Positions 1 through 10,893 of a DNA stretch of 64,000 bases are shown here, piece after piece (within the stretch, counting starts at the first letter, position 1; the number at the start of each line of letters is the position of its first letter). Origin of the DNA: Oceanobacillus halophilus (GTDB taxonomy: Bacteria > Bacillota > Bacilli > Bacillales > Amphibacillaceae); assembly GCF_003628505.1 (NCBI RefSeq), contig NZ_RBZP01000012.1, positions 1-64,000 of the forward strand. Direction: 5' to 3'. Under the pieces are notes generated by a model that did no database searches, was not told the origin of the DNA, and was given only the letters and a program-made list of their open reading frames with translations. Position numbers and translations under genes: made by a program.

Positions 1-440
1 GAGGAGCGCCTATAAAAAGAGAGGAGCGCCTATAAAAAGAGAGGAGCGCCTATAAAAAGAGTGGAGCGCCTATAAAAAGAGTGGAGCGCCTATAAAAAGA
101 GTGGAGCGCCTATAAAAAGAGTGGAGCGCCTATAAAAAGAGTGGAGCGCCTATAAAAAGAGTGGAGCGCCTATAAAAAGAGTGGAGCGCCTATAAAAAGC
201 AGTGAACGCCTATAAAAAGCAGTGAACGCCTATAAAAAGCGTTAAACGCCTATAAAAAGCAGTGAACGCCTATAAAAAGCGATGAGCGCCTATAAAAAGC
301 GATGAGCGCCTATAAAAAGCGTTGAACGCCTATAAAAAGCGATGAACGCCTATAAAAAGGGATGAACGCCTATAAAAAGGGATGAACGCCTATAAAAATT
401 GGTGAGCGCCTATAAAAAGCGTTGAGCGCCTATAAAAATC
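1..440. repeat. 20-bp tandem array A (about 22 units)
   Basis: Twenty-two contiguous 20-bp units with core GAGGAGCGCCTATAAA plus four unit-specific bases, no spacers. Units 1-10 are nearly identical (gagg or gtgg start, tail aaga). Units 11-22 drift (gtgaacgcc, gttgaacgcc, tails aagc, aagg), so the array is homogeneous at the window edge and decayed towards the ABC-F gene. It probably continues to the left outside the window. The period is not a multiple of three and there is no start site, so it is not coding. It lies downstream of the ABC-F terminator. The same core recurs at 44346-45083. Confidence 0.95.
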
Positions 441-464
441 CCCCCTCATTCCCAAACTAAACCA

Positions 465-500
465 CAAAAAAAGCACTCCCCACTAAAATAAGGAGTGCTC
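465..500 (-). terminator. Rho-independent terminator of the ABC-F gene
   Basis: On the minus strand an 8-bp stem (AGCACTCC at 472-479 with GGAGTGCT at 492-499) is followed by a run of seven T. It sits about 20 bp after the stop codon of the ABC-F gene and separates it from array A. Confidence 0.85.
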
Positions 501-519
501 TTTTCAAAATGATTCATTA

Positions 520-2459
<1,940 letters not shown>

Positions 2460-3080
2460 ATGATGGGGGAAAGAATCGTTTACTTACTGTTTACCGATAC
2501 AGGGACGTTATTATCGAAAACCATCAATTATTTTACGAAACAACAACTAAATCATGTTTCGATTAGTTTTGATAAAGAGCTAAAGGAAGTATACAGTTTT
2601 GGTCGAAAATATGAAAATAATCCATTTATAGGTGGGTTTGTAAGAGAAGATACACGCGGTGAACTGTTAAAAAAATCGGAATGCGAAATTTATACGTATC
2701 AGCTTAGCGAGGAAGAATATCAGCGAATATACTATCATGTGAAGGTTGTAGAAGCAAGAAAGCATGCTTATAAATATAATTTTATTGGCCTTTTCTGTAT
2801 ATTAATTCAGTTGGAGTGGAATCGCAGTAATGCTTTTTTCTGTTCACAGTTTATTGCATCATTGCTTAATGATATTGAGCATATCAATTTTGATAAACCA
2901 GATTGTTTCGTGAGACCTGCAGATATTAGAGAATTAAATCAGTTGAAACTTATCTATAAGGGGAGACTGGGAAGGTATTTTTCAAACGAAAAACCGGCAG
3001 CTAACCAATTAGTTGAACAACAACAGAATGTTTCTACATTCTATCTACCTAGGAAACTATTACGATTTGTTATGAAGTAA
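2460..3080 (+). CDS. Permuted papain-like (NlpC/P60-superfamily, YiiX-type) hypothetical protein
   Basis: 206-aa soluble protein, no signal peptide. The N-terminal His32 in the context NHVSISF and the later Cys128 in FFCSQF are the order expected for the circularly permuted papain-like fold of the YiiX/YaeF group, where His comes before Cys. That group includes cysteine peptidases and amidases, but the substrate here is unknown. The first ATG of a tandem ATGATG is used, behind a GAGGCGAGGGGA stretch. It is monocistronic, convergent with ypmS, and shares a bidirectional terminator with it. The fold call rests on the two motifs only. Confidence 0.65.
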   Translation: MMGERIVYLLFTDTGTLLSKTINYFTKQQLNHVSISFDKELKEVYSFGRKYENNPFIGGFVREDTRGELLKKSECEIYTYQLSEEEYQRIYYHVKVVEARKHAYKYNFIGLFCILIQLEWNRSNAFFCSQFIASLLNDIEHINFDKPDCFVRPADIRELNQLKLIYKGRLGRYFSNEKPAANQLVEQQQNVSTFYLPRKLLRFVMK

Positions 3081-3084
3081 TAGG

Positions 3085-3132
3085 ACAGTACAGTAAAAAA
3101 CCATAACTATTTATGGTCTTTTACTGTACTGT
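3085..3132. terminator. Bidirectional terminator inside the ypmS 3' end
   Basis: A perfect 14-bp stem (3085-3098 with 3119-3132) plus a second inner 5-bp stem (CCATA/TATGG) gives a long hairpin with A-runs on one side and T-runs on the other, so it can work on both strands. Its right arm contains the ypmS stop codon (3121-3123). Confidence 0.85.
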
Positions 3133-3762
3133 ATCAATGCCTAATGTCCGATAAGGGATTTCTATGCGAAATGCTAAGTTATTTGCCTCCAAATCAATAT
3201 GTTCAACAGATACCTTAAAGTTACTCTTCATTTCCATCTCCGTTACCGCGACATAAATCTCTTCCTCTTTTGGATTAATCGTAACCCATTCCGGCATATT
3301 TAAGTACTTATCCATATACTCCATAATTTTCTGGTTCGGTAATTCCAGCAGCCCGATGGAAATGGAACGCTGAATTAATTTAATATCTCCATTTTCTAGA
3401 ACGAGTGGCTCCAAATGAACAGATAATGGAACCGTAGTCGAGAATACTGGTAATTCACCCATGAGATGCACATCTTCCTCTAGGGAAATGCTATAATGAT
3501 GGTTCGAACCTTCCAATAACTTCTCTATATAGGCATTCACCAGTTCGTTTAGATTTTGTTTTGTGGTGCGGACAACGAACTCAGAACTGTCTTCCGTATC
3601 ATGTTTGGTAGTAGGTGCAATATTGGTTTCTGGTACTGGTCCAAATAAAAGGAATGCGAGGATAATGAGCATTACAACATTGAAACCTAGTAAGCTATAA
3701 AATAGCTTTTTCCACTTATTCGTTCCTTTTTTTAAATCTTTTCGAGCGGTCACGTCCCTCAA
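3121..3762 (-). CDS. ypmS: YpmS family membrane-anchored protein (DUF2140)
   Basis: 213 aa: a short basic N-terminus, one membrane segment (about residues 20-42) and an extracytoplasmic domain with the features of the YpmS/DUF2140 family. Function is unknown; the protein regularly occurs beside the GDSL protein YpmR, suggesting they act together at the cell surface. The likely start is a TTG whose TTGA overlaps the ypmR stop, indicating translational coupling; a GTG three codons in is an alternative. The last codons form one arm of the terminator shared with the convergent neighbour. Confidence 0.8.
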   Translation of the reverse strand: MRDVTARKDLKKGTNKWKKLFYSLLGFNVVMLIILAFLLFGPVPETNIAPTTKHDTEDSSEFVVRTTKQNLNELVNAYIEKLLEGSNHHYSISLEEDVHLMGELPVFSTTVPLSVHLEPLVLENGDIKLIQRSISIGLLELPNQKIMEYMDKYLNMPEWVTINPKEEEIYVAVTEMEMKSNFKVSVEHIDLEANNLAFRIEIPYRTLGIDTVQ

Positions 3763-4673
3763 CTCTCTTCATTCGTAATATGGTTCAGCACACGCTCTGC
3801 AATACGGTGATACCCATGATAATTTGGATGGAAATTATCTTCTGCAAATAAGTTTATTTCTGCATCTTGGAACAAGTCCACTGTTGGAATAAACGTAACA
3901 TTCGGATGTTCCTCTGCAATTGTGCGGGTAGTGCTGTTATATGTTTCCACGATCATATCTAATTCCTTTATGTCCTGAAAATACTTTTCAAATGGGTTGT
4001 AAAATCCTACAAGATAAATATTGGTATCTTCATTTACGTTTTGGATTTTTGTAACAATTTCTTGCAAATTGTTCTCGTAACTGACACGTTGCTCGATAAA
4101 ATCGTGAAGGGTTAAATTCATAATGTTTTCCTTTGCCACTTGCATAATATCATTTGCACCAATAGTGATGAGGACAATATCAGCCTTTGAGATAGCAGAG
4201 GTTACTTCTTCATTGTCCATTCTATTTAACAATTGTGCAGAACGTTGACCACGTTTACCAAAGTTTTCAAATTCAGCTATTTCCTTATTTTGATTGATGG
4301 TACGCTCAAGGATACCAATATAGCCACCTCGATTGGTGCTATCTCCAACACCCTGTGTAAGGGAATCACCGATAGCAACAATATGGATATTATTTTTGAA
4401 GAATTCAATGGTACTCTGGACAACCTCGGAAATACGTTCAGGAAAGTCTTTAGGTTCTGGATTATCTTGCTGATCTTCTTCTTCAGGAACTTCCATTACA
4501 GGTTCCTCTTCCATTATTTGTTCTTCTTCGGCTTGTTCTTCAATTATCTCAATATCTTCTAAAAGCGCTTGTTGACTTGGGGAGTCATCGGAATTTAGTA
4601 CATTAAAAAGGATAAGTATAATTGCAATGCCCAATAAAATGGAGCCTATGATATAGAATAATTTATGTTTCAT
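3759..4673 (-). CDS. ypmR: YpmR-type GDSL/SGNH hydrolase, membrane-anchored
   Basis: 304 aa. An N-terminal membrane segment (about residues 5-25) is followed by a very acidic linker rich in Glu, then an SGNH hydrolase domain. Block I is AIGDSLTQG (nucleophile Ser), block III contains GAND, and the C-terminal DNFHPNYHG supplies the Asp/His pair. All catalytic blocks are present, so it should be an active esterase or lipase-like enzyme outside the membrane; its substrate is unknown. The ATG at 4673 is chosen because AGGTG lies eight bases upstream; in-frame GTG and ATG codons just before it overlap that site. Forms a two-gene operon with ypmS. Confidence 0.85.
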   Translation of the reverse strand: MKHKLFYIIGSILLGIAIILILFNVLNSDDSPSQQALLEDIEIIEEQAEEEQIMEEEPVMEVPEEEDQQDNPEPKDFPERISEVVQSTIEFFKNNIHIVAIGDSLTQGVGDSTNRGGYIGILERTINQNKEIAEFENFGKRGQRSAQLLNRMDNEEVTSAISKADIVLITIGANDIMQVAKENIMNLTLHDFIEQRVSYENNLQEIVTKIQNVNEDTNIYLVGFYNPFEKYFQDIKELDMIVETYNSTTRTIAEEHPNVTFIPTVDLFQDAEINLFAEDNFHPNYHGYHRIAERVLNHITNEES

Positions 4674-5029
4674 GTGCATCACACCTAAGTTGATTTACTA
4701 TATATTATGGCTGTGTGAGTCATTTGTCTACTAAAAACCATTTCGCTACTTTATTTTATGCGACAAAGGAATTCACCATTCTCCATTCCCTCATCACATT
4801 TTAAAATAAGTAGGGCAATTTCAAAAACCTCTATATTATATATACCCTAATATTTTAATCAATAAAAGCTAAAGTTAAACGCAGACGATAAAATGTTTAG
4901 AAAACCATGTTAATATGCGCTCATGCGGATGGTACGTTTTATAAAAATCTTCACAGTAGCTTTTTAATTTTCTCATATATATTCGCGAAGTTTCAATTAG
5001 AAAGTGGGGGTGAAAGTGATAAATAGCAG
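4674..5029. other. Intergenic region, no gene seen
   Basis: About 350 bp of AT-rich DNA upstream of ypmR. It includes a 63-codon minus-strand open frame at 4875-5066 which has no ribosome binding site, odd composition and overlaps the metY terminator, so I do not call it. Confidence 0.5.
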
Positions 5030-5070
5030 TAAAAAAGAAGAGAGGTGCATAGCCTATGCTTTGCACCTCA
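5030..5070 (-). terminator. Terminator of metY
   Basis: Minus-strand stem GAGGTGCA/TGCACCTC (5042-5049 with 5062-5069) followed by a TCTTCTTTTTT tail, just after the metY stop. Confidence 0.85.
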
Positions 5071-5093
5071 ACTTTTGAATAGAAGTATATCTA

Positions 5094-6812
5094 TTAAACT
5101 AAAGCAGCAACACTTTCTTTATTTGCTCTTAAACGCTTTGCTTCTTCAAATGGACTTTTATTTGTTATTACAGTTATTCCAGCAGCTTTTGCATGGTCCA
5201 CTGTTTCGTCAGACTGTGCCGCATTTTCTACCCATAGAATTTTCCCTTGTTTGTTAATAAATTGTTCAATAGTTGTTGATGGTAATGATTCTCCATTGAT
5301 CCAAACAGCATCAATATCTTGTGGAATAGTTGCTAGCTCTTTGTATTCCTCTGTTTCACCAAATGGGATGATTTCATATCCTAATGCTTCCAGTTTCTTT
5401 GCAGAAGCTTGGGTAGAGCCAGCACTTGCAATTACTTTCTTTCTGATGCCAGCTTCTGAACGATTAAATGGGGAAGAAAGCAACCATTTAATAGCGTCTT
5501 CGTCTGTTGTTTTGATAACTGGAGCTTCTCCCGTTGCTTTAGCAATTGCTTGGTCTAAATCAGCTAGAATATCTTTCGTGGATTCCAGTCCAATAGACAG
5601 ACGTACTAATTCTTCTGATACGCCACTCTTCTTCAAGTCTTCTGCACTCAACTGTTGATGAGTAGTGGATGCTGGATGAATGATTAAGGATTTTGCATCA
5701 CCAACGTTCGCAACATGAGACCATAGGGTCACATTGTCGATCAGTTTTCTTCCGGCATCACGGCCACCTTTAATTCCAAAGGTAATAATAGAACCATATC
5801 CATCTTTAAGGTATTTATTCGCTAATTCGTGGGATGGGTGTTCTTCTAATCCTGGATAGCTGACCCATTCAACTGCTGGGTGGTTTTTTAAGTAATGAGC
5901 AACTTCTATTGTATTTTCATTATGTCGTTTAATTCGTAAGTGCAATGTTTCTAACCCTTGTAGGAAAAGAAAAGCATTCTGTGGGCTTAAGCATGCACCA
6001 ATATCACGTAATAATTGAACGCGTAGTTTGGTAATAAAAGCAGCTGGTCCTAAATCTACATATTTTAGGCCGTCATAGCTTTCATCAGGCTCTGTAAAAC
6101 CAGGGAATTTTCCGTTACCCCAATCAAAGCGTCCACCATCAACGACTACACCACCGATGGTTGTACCGTGGCCGCCAATCCATTTCGTAGCGGAGTGGAC
6201 AACTATATCTGCCCCCCATGTTAGTGGTTTGGTTAAATATGGTGTAGCAAATGTATTATCAATAATTAATGGAATGCCATGTTCGTGTGCGATTTCACCA
6301 ATTGTTTCTACATCAAATACGTTTAGACTAGGGTTCGTAATAATTTCACCGAATATAGCTTTCGTATTTTCTGTGATGGCTGCTTCCACTTCTTCAGGCT
6401 TCGTTCCGTCCACGAATTTAACGGTGATTCCATAACGAGGCAATGTATTAGCAAATAAGTTATATGTTCCACCGTATAGATTGCTATCCGCTATGATTTC
6501 ATCCCCTGTGCCTGCAATGTTTAAGATAGATAAAGTTATAGCGGCCATTCCGGATGAAGTAGCAACTGCTCCAATACCATCTTCCAGTACAGCAATACGT
6601 TGTTCGAACGCATCTAACGTTGGGTTCATGATTCGAGAGTAGATATTACCTGGCTCGGCAAGACCGAAAAGGTTTTGTGCGTGTTCGGTATCGCGGAAAA
6701 CATAGGAAGTAGTTTGATAGATTGGTACAGCACGAGAACCTGTCGTTGGATCAGGTTGTTGACCTCCGTGAAGTAATAAAGTTTCTGGGTTTTGTAAATG
6801 AAAATTAGACAT
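5094..6812 (-). CDS. metY: O-acetylhomoserine sulfhydrylase (MetY) with C-terminal CoA-binding-like domain
   Basis: 572 aa. Residues 1 to about 430 are a complete Cys/Met-metabolism PLP enzyme of the O-acetylhomoserine type: YSRIMNPT near 58, SSGMAA near 86, and the PLP lysine at 210 in [10 protein letters not shown]. It makes homocysteine from O-acetylhomoserine and sulfide in the cytoplasm. Family members usually stop near 430 aa. Here about 140 extra residues (435-572) follow which look like a YccU/YneT-type CoA-binding Rossmann domain (GYEIIPFG, then a DAVWI strand, then GKILWVENA, then AKAAGITVI). The ATG has AAGGAGG eight bases upstream. An S-box riboswitch precedes it, so it is made when S-adenosylmethionine is low. 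No metX/metA lies nearby. The extra domain is recognised by pattern and from memory, not by a search. Confidence 0.9.
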   Translation of the reverse strand: MSNFHLQNPETLLLHGGQQPDPTTGSRAVPIYQTTSYVFRDTEHAQNLFGLAEPGNIYSRIMNPTLDAFEQRIAVLEDGIGAVATSSGMAAITLSILNIAGTGDEIIADSNLYGGTYNLFANTLPRYGITVKFVDGTKPEEVEAAITENTKAIFGEIITNPSLNVFDVETIGEIAHEHGIPLIIDNTFATPYLTKPLTWGADIVVHSATKWIGGHGTTIGGVVVDGGRFDWGNGKFPGFTEPDESYDGLKYVDLGPAAFITKLRVQLLRDIGACLSPQNAFLFLQGLETLHLRIKRHNENTIEVAHYLKNHPAVEWVSYPGLEEHPSHELANKYLKDGYGSIITFGIKGGRDAGRKLIDNVTLWSHVANVGDAKSLIIHPASTTHQQLSAEDLKKSGVSEELVRLSIGLESTKDILADLDQAIAKATGEAPVIKTTDEDAIKWLLSSPFNRSEAGIRKKVIASAGSTQASAKKLEALGYEIIPFGETEEYKELATIPQDIDAVWINGESLPSTTIEQFINKQGKILWVENAAQSDETVDHAKAAGITVITNKSPFEEAKRLRANKESVAALV

Positions 6813-6888
6813 TGAAATTCCTCCTTAAGGTTTTGGGTTAGAAGTTCGACTTATCAGTATGCTTTAAATCCGGAGGCAGAGGAGATAT

Positions 6889-7060
6889 GAAAAGAGCCCT
6901 CTTCCTAAGAAGAGGGCTCGTTATGTATAGCCGGACCTCCTCTTATCTTCCAGATCTTAATGACCTGTAGGATTTAGCACCATGAAAAGCAAGAATATCT
7001 TGCCCTCAGGTTGCCGGGTTTCACAGGGCCTATTCCCTCCACCGCTCTTGATAAGAGATT
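6889..7060 (-). promoter_or_regulatory. SAM-I (S-box) riboswitch with terminator
   Basis: Read on the minus strand the leader has the S-box landmarks in order: CTCTTATCAAGAGCGGTGGA, then GGCCCTGTGAAACCCGGCAA, then GGTGCTAAATCCTACAGG, then the closing AGATAAGAGG. These are followed by a strong terminator hairpin (GAGCCCTCTTC/GAAGAGGGCTC plus T-tail, 6889-6919). S-adenosylmethionine binding is expected to favour the terminator and shut off metY. Confidence 0.97.
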
Positions 7061-7082
7061 AAATTTAAATTGATTAATGCCT

Positions 7083-7111
7083 AGTATAATCGTCAGAATT
7101 TTATTTGTCAA
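7083..7111 (-). promoter_or_regulatory. Sigma-A promoter of the S-box/metY transcript
   Basis: On the minus strand, perfect -35 TTGACA (7106-7111) and -10 TATACT (7083-7088) are separated by exactly 17 bp. Transcription would begin roughly 15-20 bp before the first S-box helix. Confidence 0.85.
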
Positions 7112-7120
7112 CAGATAATA

Positions 7121-8032
7121 TCAAACTTTTTTTATCTTTTGCCTAGTTCTAACTGGACGTTTGTAGTGAGAAGCCATGTAAATAAGTAAGGCAGACCAGA
7201 TGAATAAAAAGGCAACTAAATGAGCAGATGTAAATACTTCATGGTATAGGAACACACCTAATAGGAGCATAAGTGTAGGTGCGATGTATTGCAGGAATCC
7301 GACCATTGCTAAAGGGATACTTTTTGTGCCACTCCCAAATAAAAGAAGCGGAATGGCAGTAGCTGCTCCAGCACCAATTAATAATAGATTCGTAGTGGAG
7401 AATAATTCTGTAAATGCAAAAGTATTCTCTGGTAAGTAAATAATATAGATAAGAGCAATGGGTGTAACAATCATGGTCTCAATCGTTAATCCAAACACAG
7501 CGCTGACGCGGACTGTTTTTTTGAGCAGTCCATAGAAAGCGAAAGAGAATGCTAATACTAGTGACACCCATGGGAAAACCCCAAAACTTATGGTTAAATA
7601 AAGAACTCCAATTCCGGCAAGGACAAATGCCATATGCTGACTTCTTGTTGCTTTTTCTTTTAACACAATGATTCCTAGCAAAATACTAATTAATGGATTG
7701 ATATAATACCCAAGGCTAGCCTGAATGACATGATCACTGTTTACCGCCCATATAAAAAGCAACCAGTTTAAGCTTATCAAAAGGGAAGCAAGGGTAATAC
7801 TCCAAAACTTCTTGCGGTCATGCATAATTTCCTTGCATTCTTTCATAAAAAGCTGCCATTTACTTGTAAATAATATAATAAGCAACATAAAAACAAATGA
7901 CCAGATAATTCGATGAGCCAATATCTCACCGGCAGGCACCTGATCAACAGCTTTCCAGTAAATCGGGAGAACCCCCCATAACAAATAAGCTAAAGCTGTA
8001 TAAATGATTCCTAACTTCTCCTGTCTCTCCAT
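7121..8032 (-). CDS. rarD: RarD-type EamA/DMT-superfamily permease
   Basis: 303 aa with about ten hydrophobic segments arranged as two EamA-like halves. The N-terminal block with AYLLWGVLPIYWK and the AHRIIWSF motif are characteristic of RarD. RarD homologues are inner-membrane members of the drug/metabolite transporter superfamily; the E. coli name comes from a chloramphenicol phenotype and the physiological substrate is unknown. AAGGAGGG lies nine bases before the ATG. Its stop lies just before the metY promoter, on the same strand, so it is transcribed separately from metY. C-terminus is basic and cytoplasmic. Confidence 0.85.
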   Translation of the reverse strand: MERQEKLGIIYTALAYLLWGVLPIYWKAVDQVPAGEILAHRIIWSFVFMLLIILFTSKWQLFMKECKEIMHDRKKFWSITLASLLISLNWLLFIWAVNSDHVIQASLGYYINPLISILLGIIVLKEKATRSQHMAFVLAGIGVLYLTISFGVFPWVSLVLAFSFAFYGLLKKTVRVSAVFGLTIETMIVTPIALIYIIYLPENTFAFTELFSTTNLLLIGAGAATAIPLLLFGSGTKSIPLAMVGFLQYIAPTLMLLLGVFLYHEVFTSAHLVAFLFIWSALLIYMASHYKRPVRTRQKIKKV

Positions 8033-8129
8033 AAAGTGCCCTCCTTTTGTTCAAAGATTATAAGAAAGGATAAAAGTTTGTCCCTACCACACCGTTTCTA
8101 TTTGAGTTTTAATTCGTTCTAATTATGAT

Positions 8130-8470
8130 GAGTGCTTGAATTCGTTCCGGCAGAATACTTTCAGTTTGTGGGCACTGTCTCAGCCACCTCGCGAAAAGAC
8201 CGTAAGTGCGCCTGTGTCTCCTATTAACTCTTCAAAGTAGGCTCTCTCAGCGCAAGGGCCATAAAAAATCTAGTAGTACCTCGCTGCGTGGGCTATAGGT
8301 AGATGCGATTACCACATTTGGTTTGATTATACAGGCTAGCGGAGGAAATACACGGAGACTCCAGCGGGAGGAAAAGCCTAGATGAGACTACGGAGAGCGA
8401 CAGCTCGGAGTAGGCTCAACAGCGCCCGCGGAAAGCGTAGTGTATTTCCGTAGCGGGTTAACGCAGGAAA
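8130..8470. repeat. GC-rich palindromic repeat pair (decayed copy)
   Basis: Two facing GC-rich blocks. The left one (CCGGCAGAATACTTTC, GGGCACTGTCTCAGCC) is decayed. The right one (about 8336-8460: TAGCGGAGGAAATACACGG through AAGCGTAGTGTATTTCCGTA) is well preserved. The blocks match the inner palindromes of the full elements at 10263, 18993, 23731 and 51348, but the outer GGCTCTTTT ends are not recognisable here. The region upstream of the methionine gamma-lyase gene is therefore mostly repeat DNA. Confidence 0.75.
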
Positions 8471-8620
8471 CAACCATAAAATTAAAACCAAATTAAGGAT
8501 AGTTTAAAACTAATGGTGAAAATAAGCAATAACCAATTAATAGAAAACGCTTTCAATAATATGGAATTAAAGCATATAATGAACATAAGGGCGTTAAACA
8601 AAATAGGGAGGGATGGTTGC

Positions 8621-9805
8621 ATGTCTAAGAAATATAAGCGCATAGAAACCGAAGTCATTCATGATGGTTATGATGATAAACAAATGCTAGGAAGTTTAAC
8701 ACCACCAATATTTCAAACCTCTACGTATACATTTGAATCAGCTGAACAAGGCGAACGCCGTTTCCTTGGGGAAGAAGACGGTTATATCTATTCGAGACTA
8801 GGAAATCCAACCGTTTCAATTTTGGAACAAAAAATTGCATCTTTAGAAAATGGAGAGCGCGGACTAGCCTTTAGCTCAGGGATGGCAGCTGTGTCAGCTA
8901 TTCTCATAGCTTTAACAAAAGCAAATGATCACGTACTATGCTCTTCTGGTCTATATGGATGTACATATGGACTATTATCCATGATGAAGGAAAAGTACCA
9001 TATGTCGATGGATTTCTCAGATATGGGTAATGAGGATGAGGTTCGAGCAAAAATAAAACCAGAAACAGCCGTTATTTATATTGAAACGCCTATTAATCCT
9101 ACCATGCGTTTAGTAGATTTAGAGATGGTGGTGAAAGTAGCAAAGGACTTTGATATTCCTATTGTAGTTGATAACACTTTTTCCACCCCATACCTGCAGA
9201 AACCACTTGAACTAGGCTGTGACGTCGTTCTCCACAGTGCGACGAAATATATTGGTGGGCATGGAGATGTCATTGGCGGCCTGGCCGTTGGGAAAAAGGA
9301 TTTCCTGAATGAAGTAGCAGTAACTACTCAAAAAGATATCGGAGGAGTTATAGCGCCATTTGATGCCTGGCTTTTGATTAGAGGACTGAAGACACTGCCG
9401 CTCCGTATGGATAGGCATTGTTCGAATGCAGAGAAACTTTTGGGCCAATTAAAAGATCACCCTCACGTTTCCCGAGTATTTTATCCGCATGATTACTCTA
9501 ATCTGGATTATGACATTGGTAAAAGGCAAATGAAACAAGGTGGCGGAGTCATATCTTTTGAAATCAAAGGAACGAAAAAAGATGCGCAGAAATTTTTAAA
9601 TCGACTATCTTTTATTAAACTTGCAGTCAGCCTTGGCGATGCACAAACACTAATCGAACATCCTGCCACGATGACGCACGCAGTAATTCCAGAAGAAACT
9701 CGTAATCAAATGGGCATTACCGACCAACTCATTCGTTTATCAGTTGGCCTAGAGGCATGGGAAGATATTTGGGATGATTTGAAACAGGCACTGGACCAGA
9801 TTTAG
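8621..9805 (+). CDS. megL: Methionine gamma-lyase
   Basis: 394 aa, close to the usual length. PLP-dependent Cys/Met-metabolism enzyme expected to cleave methionine to methanethiol, 2-oxobutyrate and ammonia in the cytoplasm. YSRLGNPT (about 57), SSGMAA (85) and PLP lysine 209 in SATKYIGGHG are all present. The active-site block LYGCTYGLL carries Cys114 at the position of the cysteine that marks methionine gamma-lyases, which favours this over cystathionine gamma-lyase or synthase. Start is the ATG at 8621 with AGGGAGGG eight bases before; the open frame extends 36 codons upstream without a site. No S-box precedes it, unlike metY. Preceded by repeat DNA. Confidence 0.88.
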   Translation: MSKKYKRIETEVIHDGYDDKQMLGSLTPPIFQTSTYTFESAEQGERRFLGEEDGYIYSRLGNPTVSILEQKIASLENGERGLAFSSGMAAVSAILIALTKANDHVLCSSGLYGCTYGLLSMMKEKYHMSMDFSDMGNEDEVRAKIKPETAVIYIETPINPTMRLVDLEMVVKVAKDFDIPIVVDNTFSTPYLQKPLELGCDVVLHSATKYIGGHGDVIGGLAVGKKDFLNEVAVTTQKDIGGVIAPFDAWLLIRGLKTLPLRMDRHCSNAEKLLGQLKDHPHVSRVFYPHDYSNLDYDIGKRQMKQGGGVISFEIKGTKKDAQKFLNRLSFIKLAVSLGDAQTLIEHPATMTHAVIPEETRNQMGITDQLIRLSVGLEAWEDIWDDLKQALDQI

Positions 9806-9963
9806 GTGGTAATGATAGGTAGGGAAGAATAGAGAGGAAAATATATCAACGCCAAATTAGATATAATGACAAAAATAGCACACATATCGACAACATTAAA
9901 AAAGGAGTATTATATTTAAGTTAATAGGTTCAATAAGGGAGAGAAAACAATAAATATCACACT

Positions 9964-10009
9964 AAATAGGAGTACAATTCGCATAACGTTGTTTCGTACT
10001 CCTATTTTT
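9964..10009 (+). terminator. Likely terminator downstream of methionine gamma-lyase
   Basis: Stem AATAGGAGTAC (9965-9975) with GTACTCCTATT, long 20-base loop, followed by TTTTT. It lies about 160 bp after the stop. A similar, less perfect hairpin with related flanks is at about 39990-40040. Confidence 0.6.
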
Positions 10010-10262
10010 ATTGATATGGCAACAATTGTTTATTTTAAACACCTAAATTGACATTATAAATAGTAATTTTATTAGCGAACGTACATAATTTTTATTACAG
10101 CATGATATTAGGGGGCTAAAACGAGTTACTCCTGTTTTTAAAAGGTTATTTAAAATTTAATGTTTAGAAACAGAAAAGACTTATTCAACTAGTAATTAGT
10201 CGAATAAGAAAATTACAAATGATGATATAAAGGTTGGGACAAAATATAAAGTATTTAACTAA

Positions 10263-10893
10263 GGCTCTTTCCTATTGTTTGTCGCTTTTTAAGTTGTACA
10301 GTTGATAGAAACTCCTGATTTACTTAATTCAGAATAGTTAGCTTTCGCTTACACTAATGAAAGTTTTGTGCTATCATTCGCTCCGACAGAATACTACGCT
10401 TTCCGCGGGCACGGCTTCAGCCTCCTCGCGGAAAAAGCGCCGCTGCGGGGTCTTCAGACTCGTGCTTTTCCCGCAGGACAAGGAAGGCTACGTCAGCGAA
10501 GCATCGCACGAAGAAAATGTGGTCTTTCATTTTCGAGGAGTCTACGTATTCTGCCTCCGCTATGTTAGATGGTCTAGATATTTTTATAGCTGAAGTCCGT
10601 AATGTCACGATTGCGATAGTTGTTCCTCGTATAAAATAAATTTATTTACTTAAAATCAATCAAGTAGCGCAGGAACTTAGCGGAGGAAATACACGGAGAC
10701 TCCTGCGGGAAGAAGAGCTTCGGTGAGGCTACGTAGTGCGACAGCACGAAGGAGGCTCACCAGCTTCCCGCGGAAAGCGTAGTGTATTTCCGTAGCGGAT
10801 GTATAGCAGTATTCTTAATTAAGATAATCAACAATCTATATAAAATCTAAGGTAAAGTCATGATAAAAAGCAGCAATCTTTTAGAAAAGAGCC
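10263..10893. mobile_element. MITE-like element, best copy, 8-bp target duplication
   Basis: A 631-bp element begins GGCTCTTTCCTATTG and ends with the inverted counterpart (AAAAAGCAGCAATCTTTTAG then AAAAGAGCC), giving imperfect terminal inverted repeats of about 30 bp. It is flanked by perfect 8-bp direct repeats TTAACTAA (10255-10262 and 10894-10901). Inside are two GC-rich palindromic blocks: about 10378-10570 with CAGAATAC ends, and about 10678-10802 with GAAATACAC ends. No transposase is present; short open frames within are by-products of the palindromes. ISL3-family insertion sequences have 8-bp duplications and ends beginning GG(C/T)TCTTT, so mobilisation in trans by such an enzyme is the best guess. 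A short palindrome remnant at about 10918-10970 follows. Confidence 0.8.

Noticed and set aside
1-440. CRISPR-like regular array
   Set aside because: Units are directly contiguous with no unique spacers, only four variable bases, and there are no cas genes in the window. The same applies to 44346-45083 and 56181-56516.
4875-5066. 63-codon minus-strand frame upstream of ypmR
   Set aside because: No ribosome binding site, unusual composition, and it starts inside the metY terminator hairpin.
10357-10608. Small open frames inside the GC-rich palindromes (also 19055-19742, 23807-24094, 26304-26582, 51344-51719)
   Set aside because: They coincide with palindromic repeat modules, occur on both strands and in different frames in different copies, and lack translation signals.
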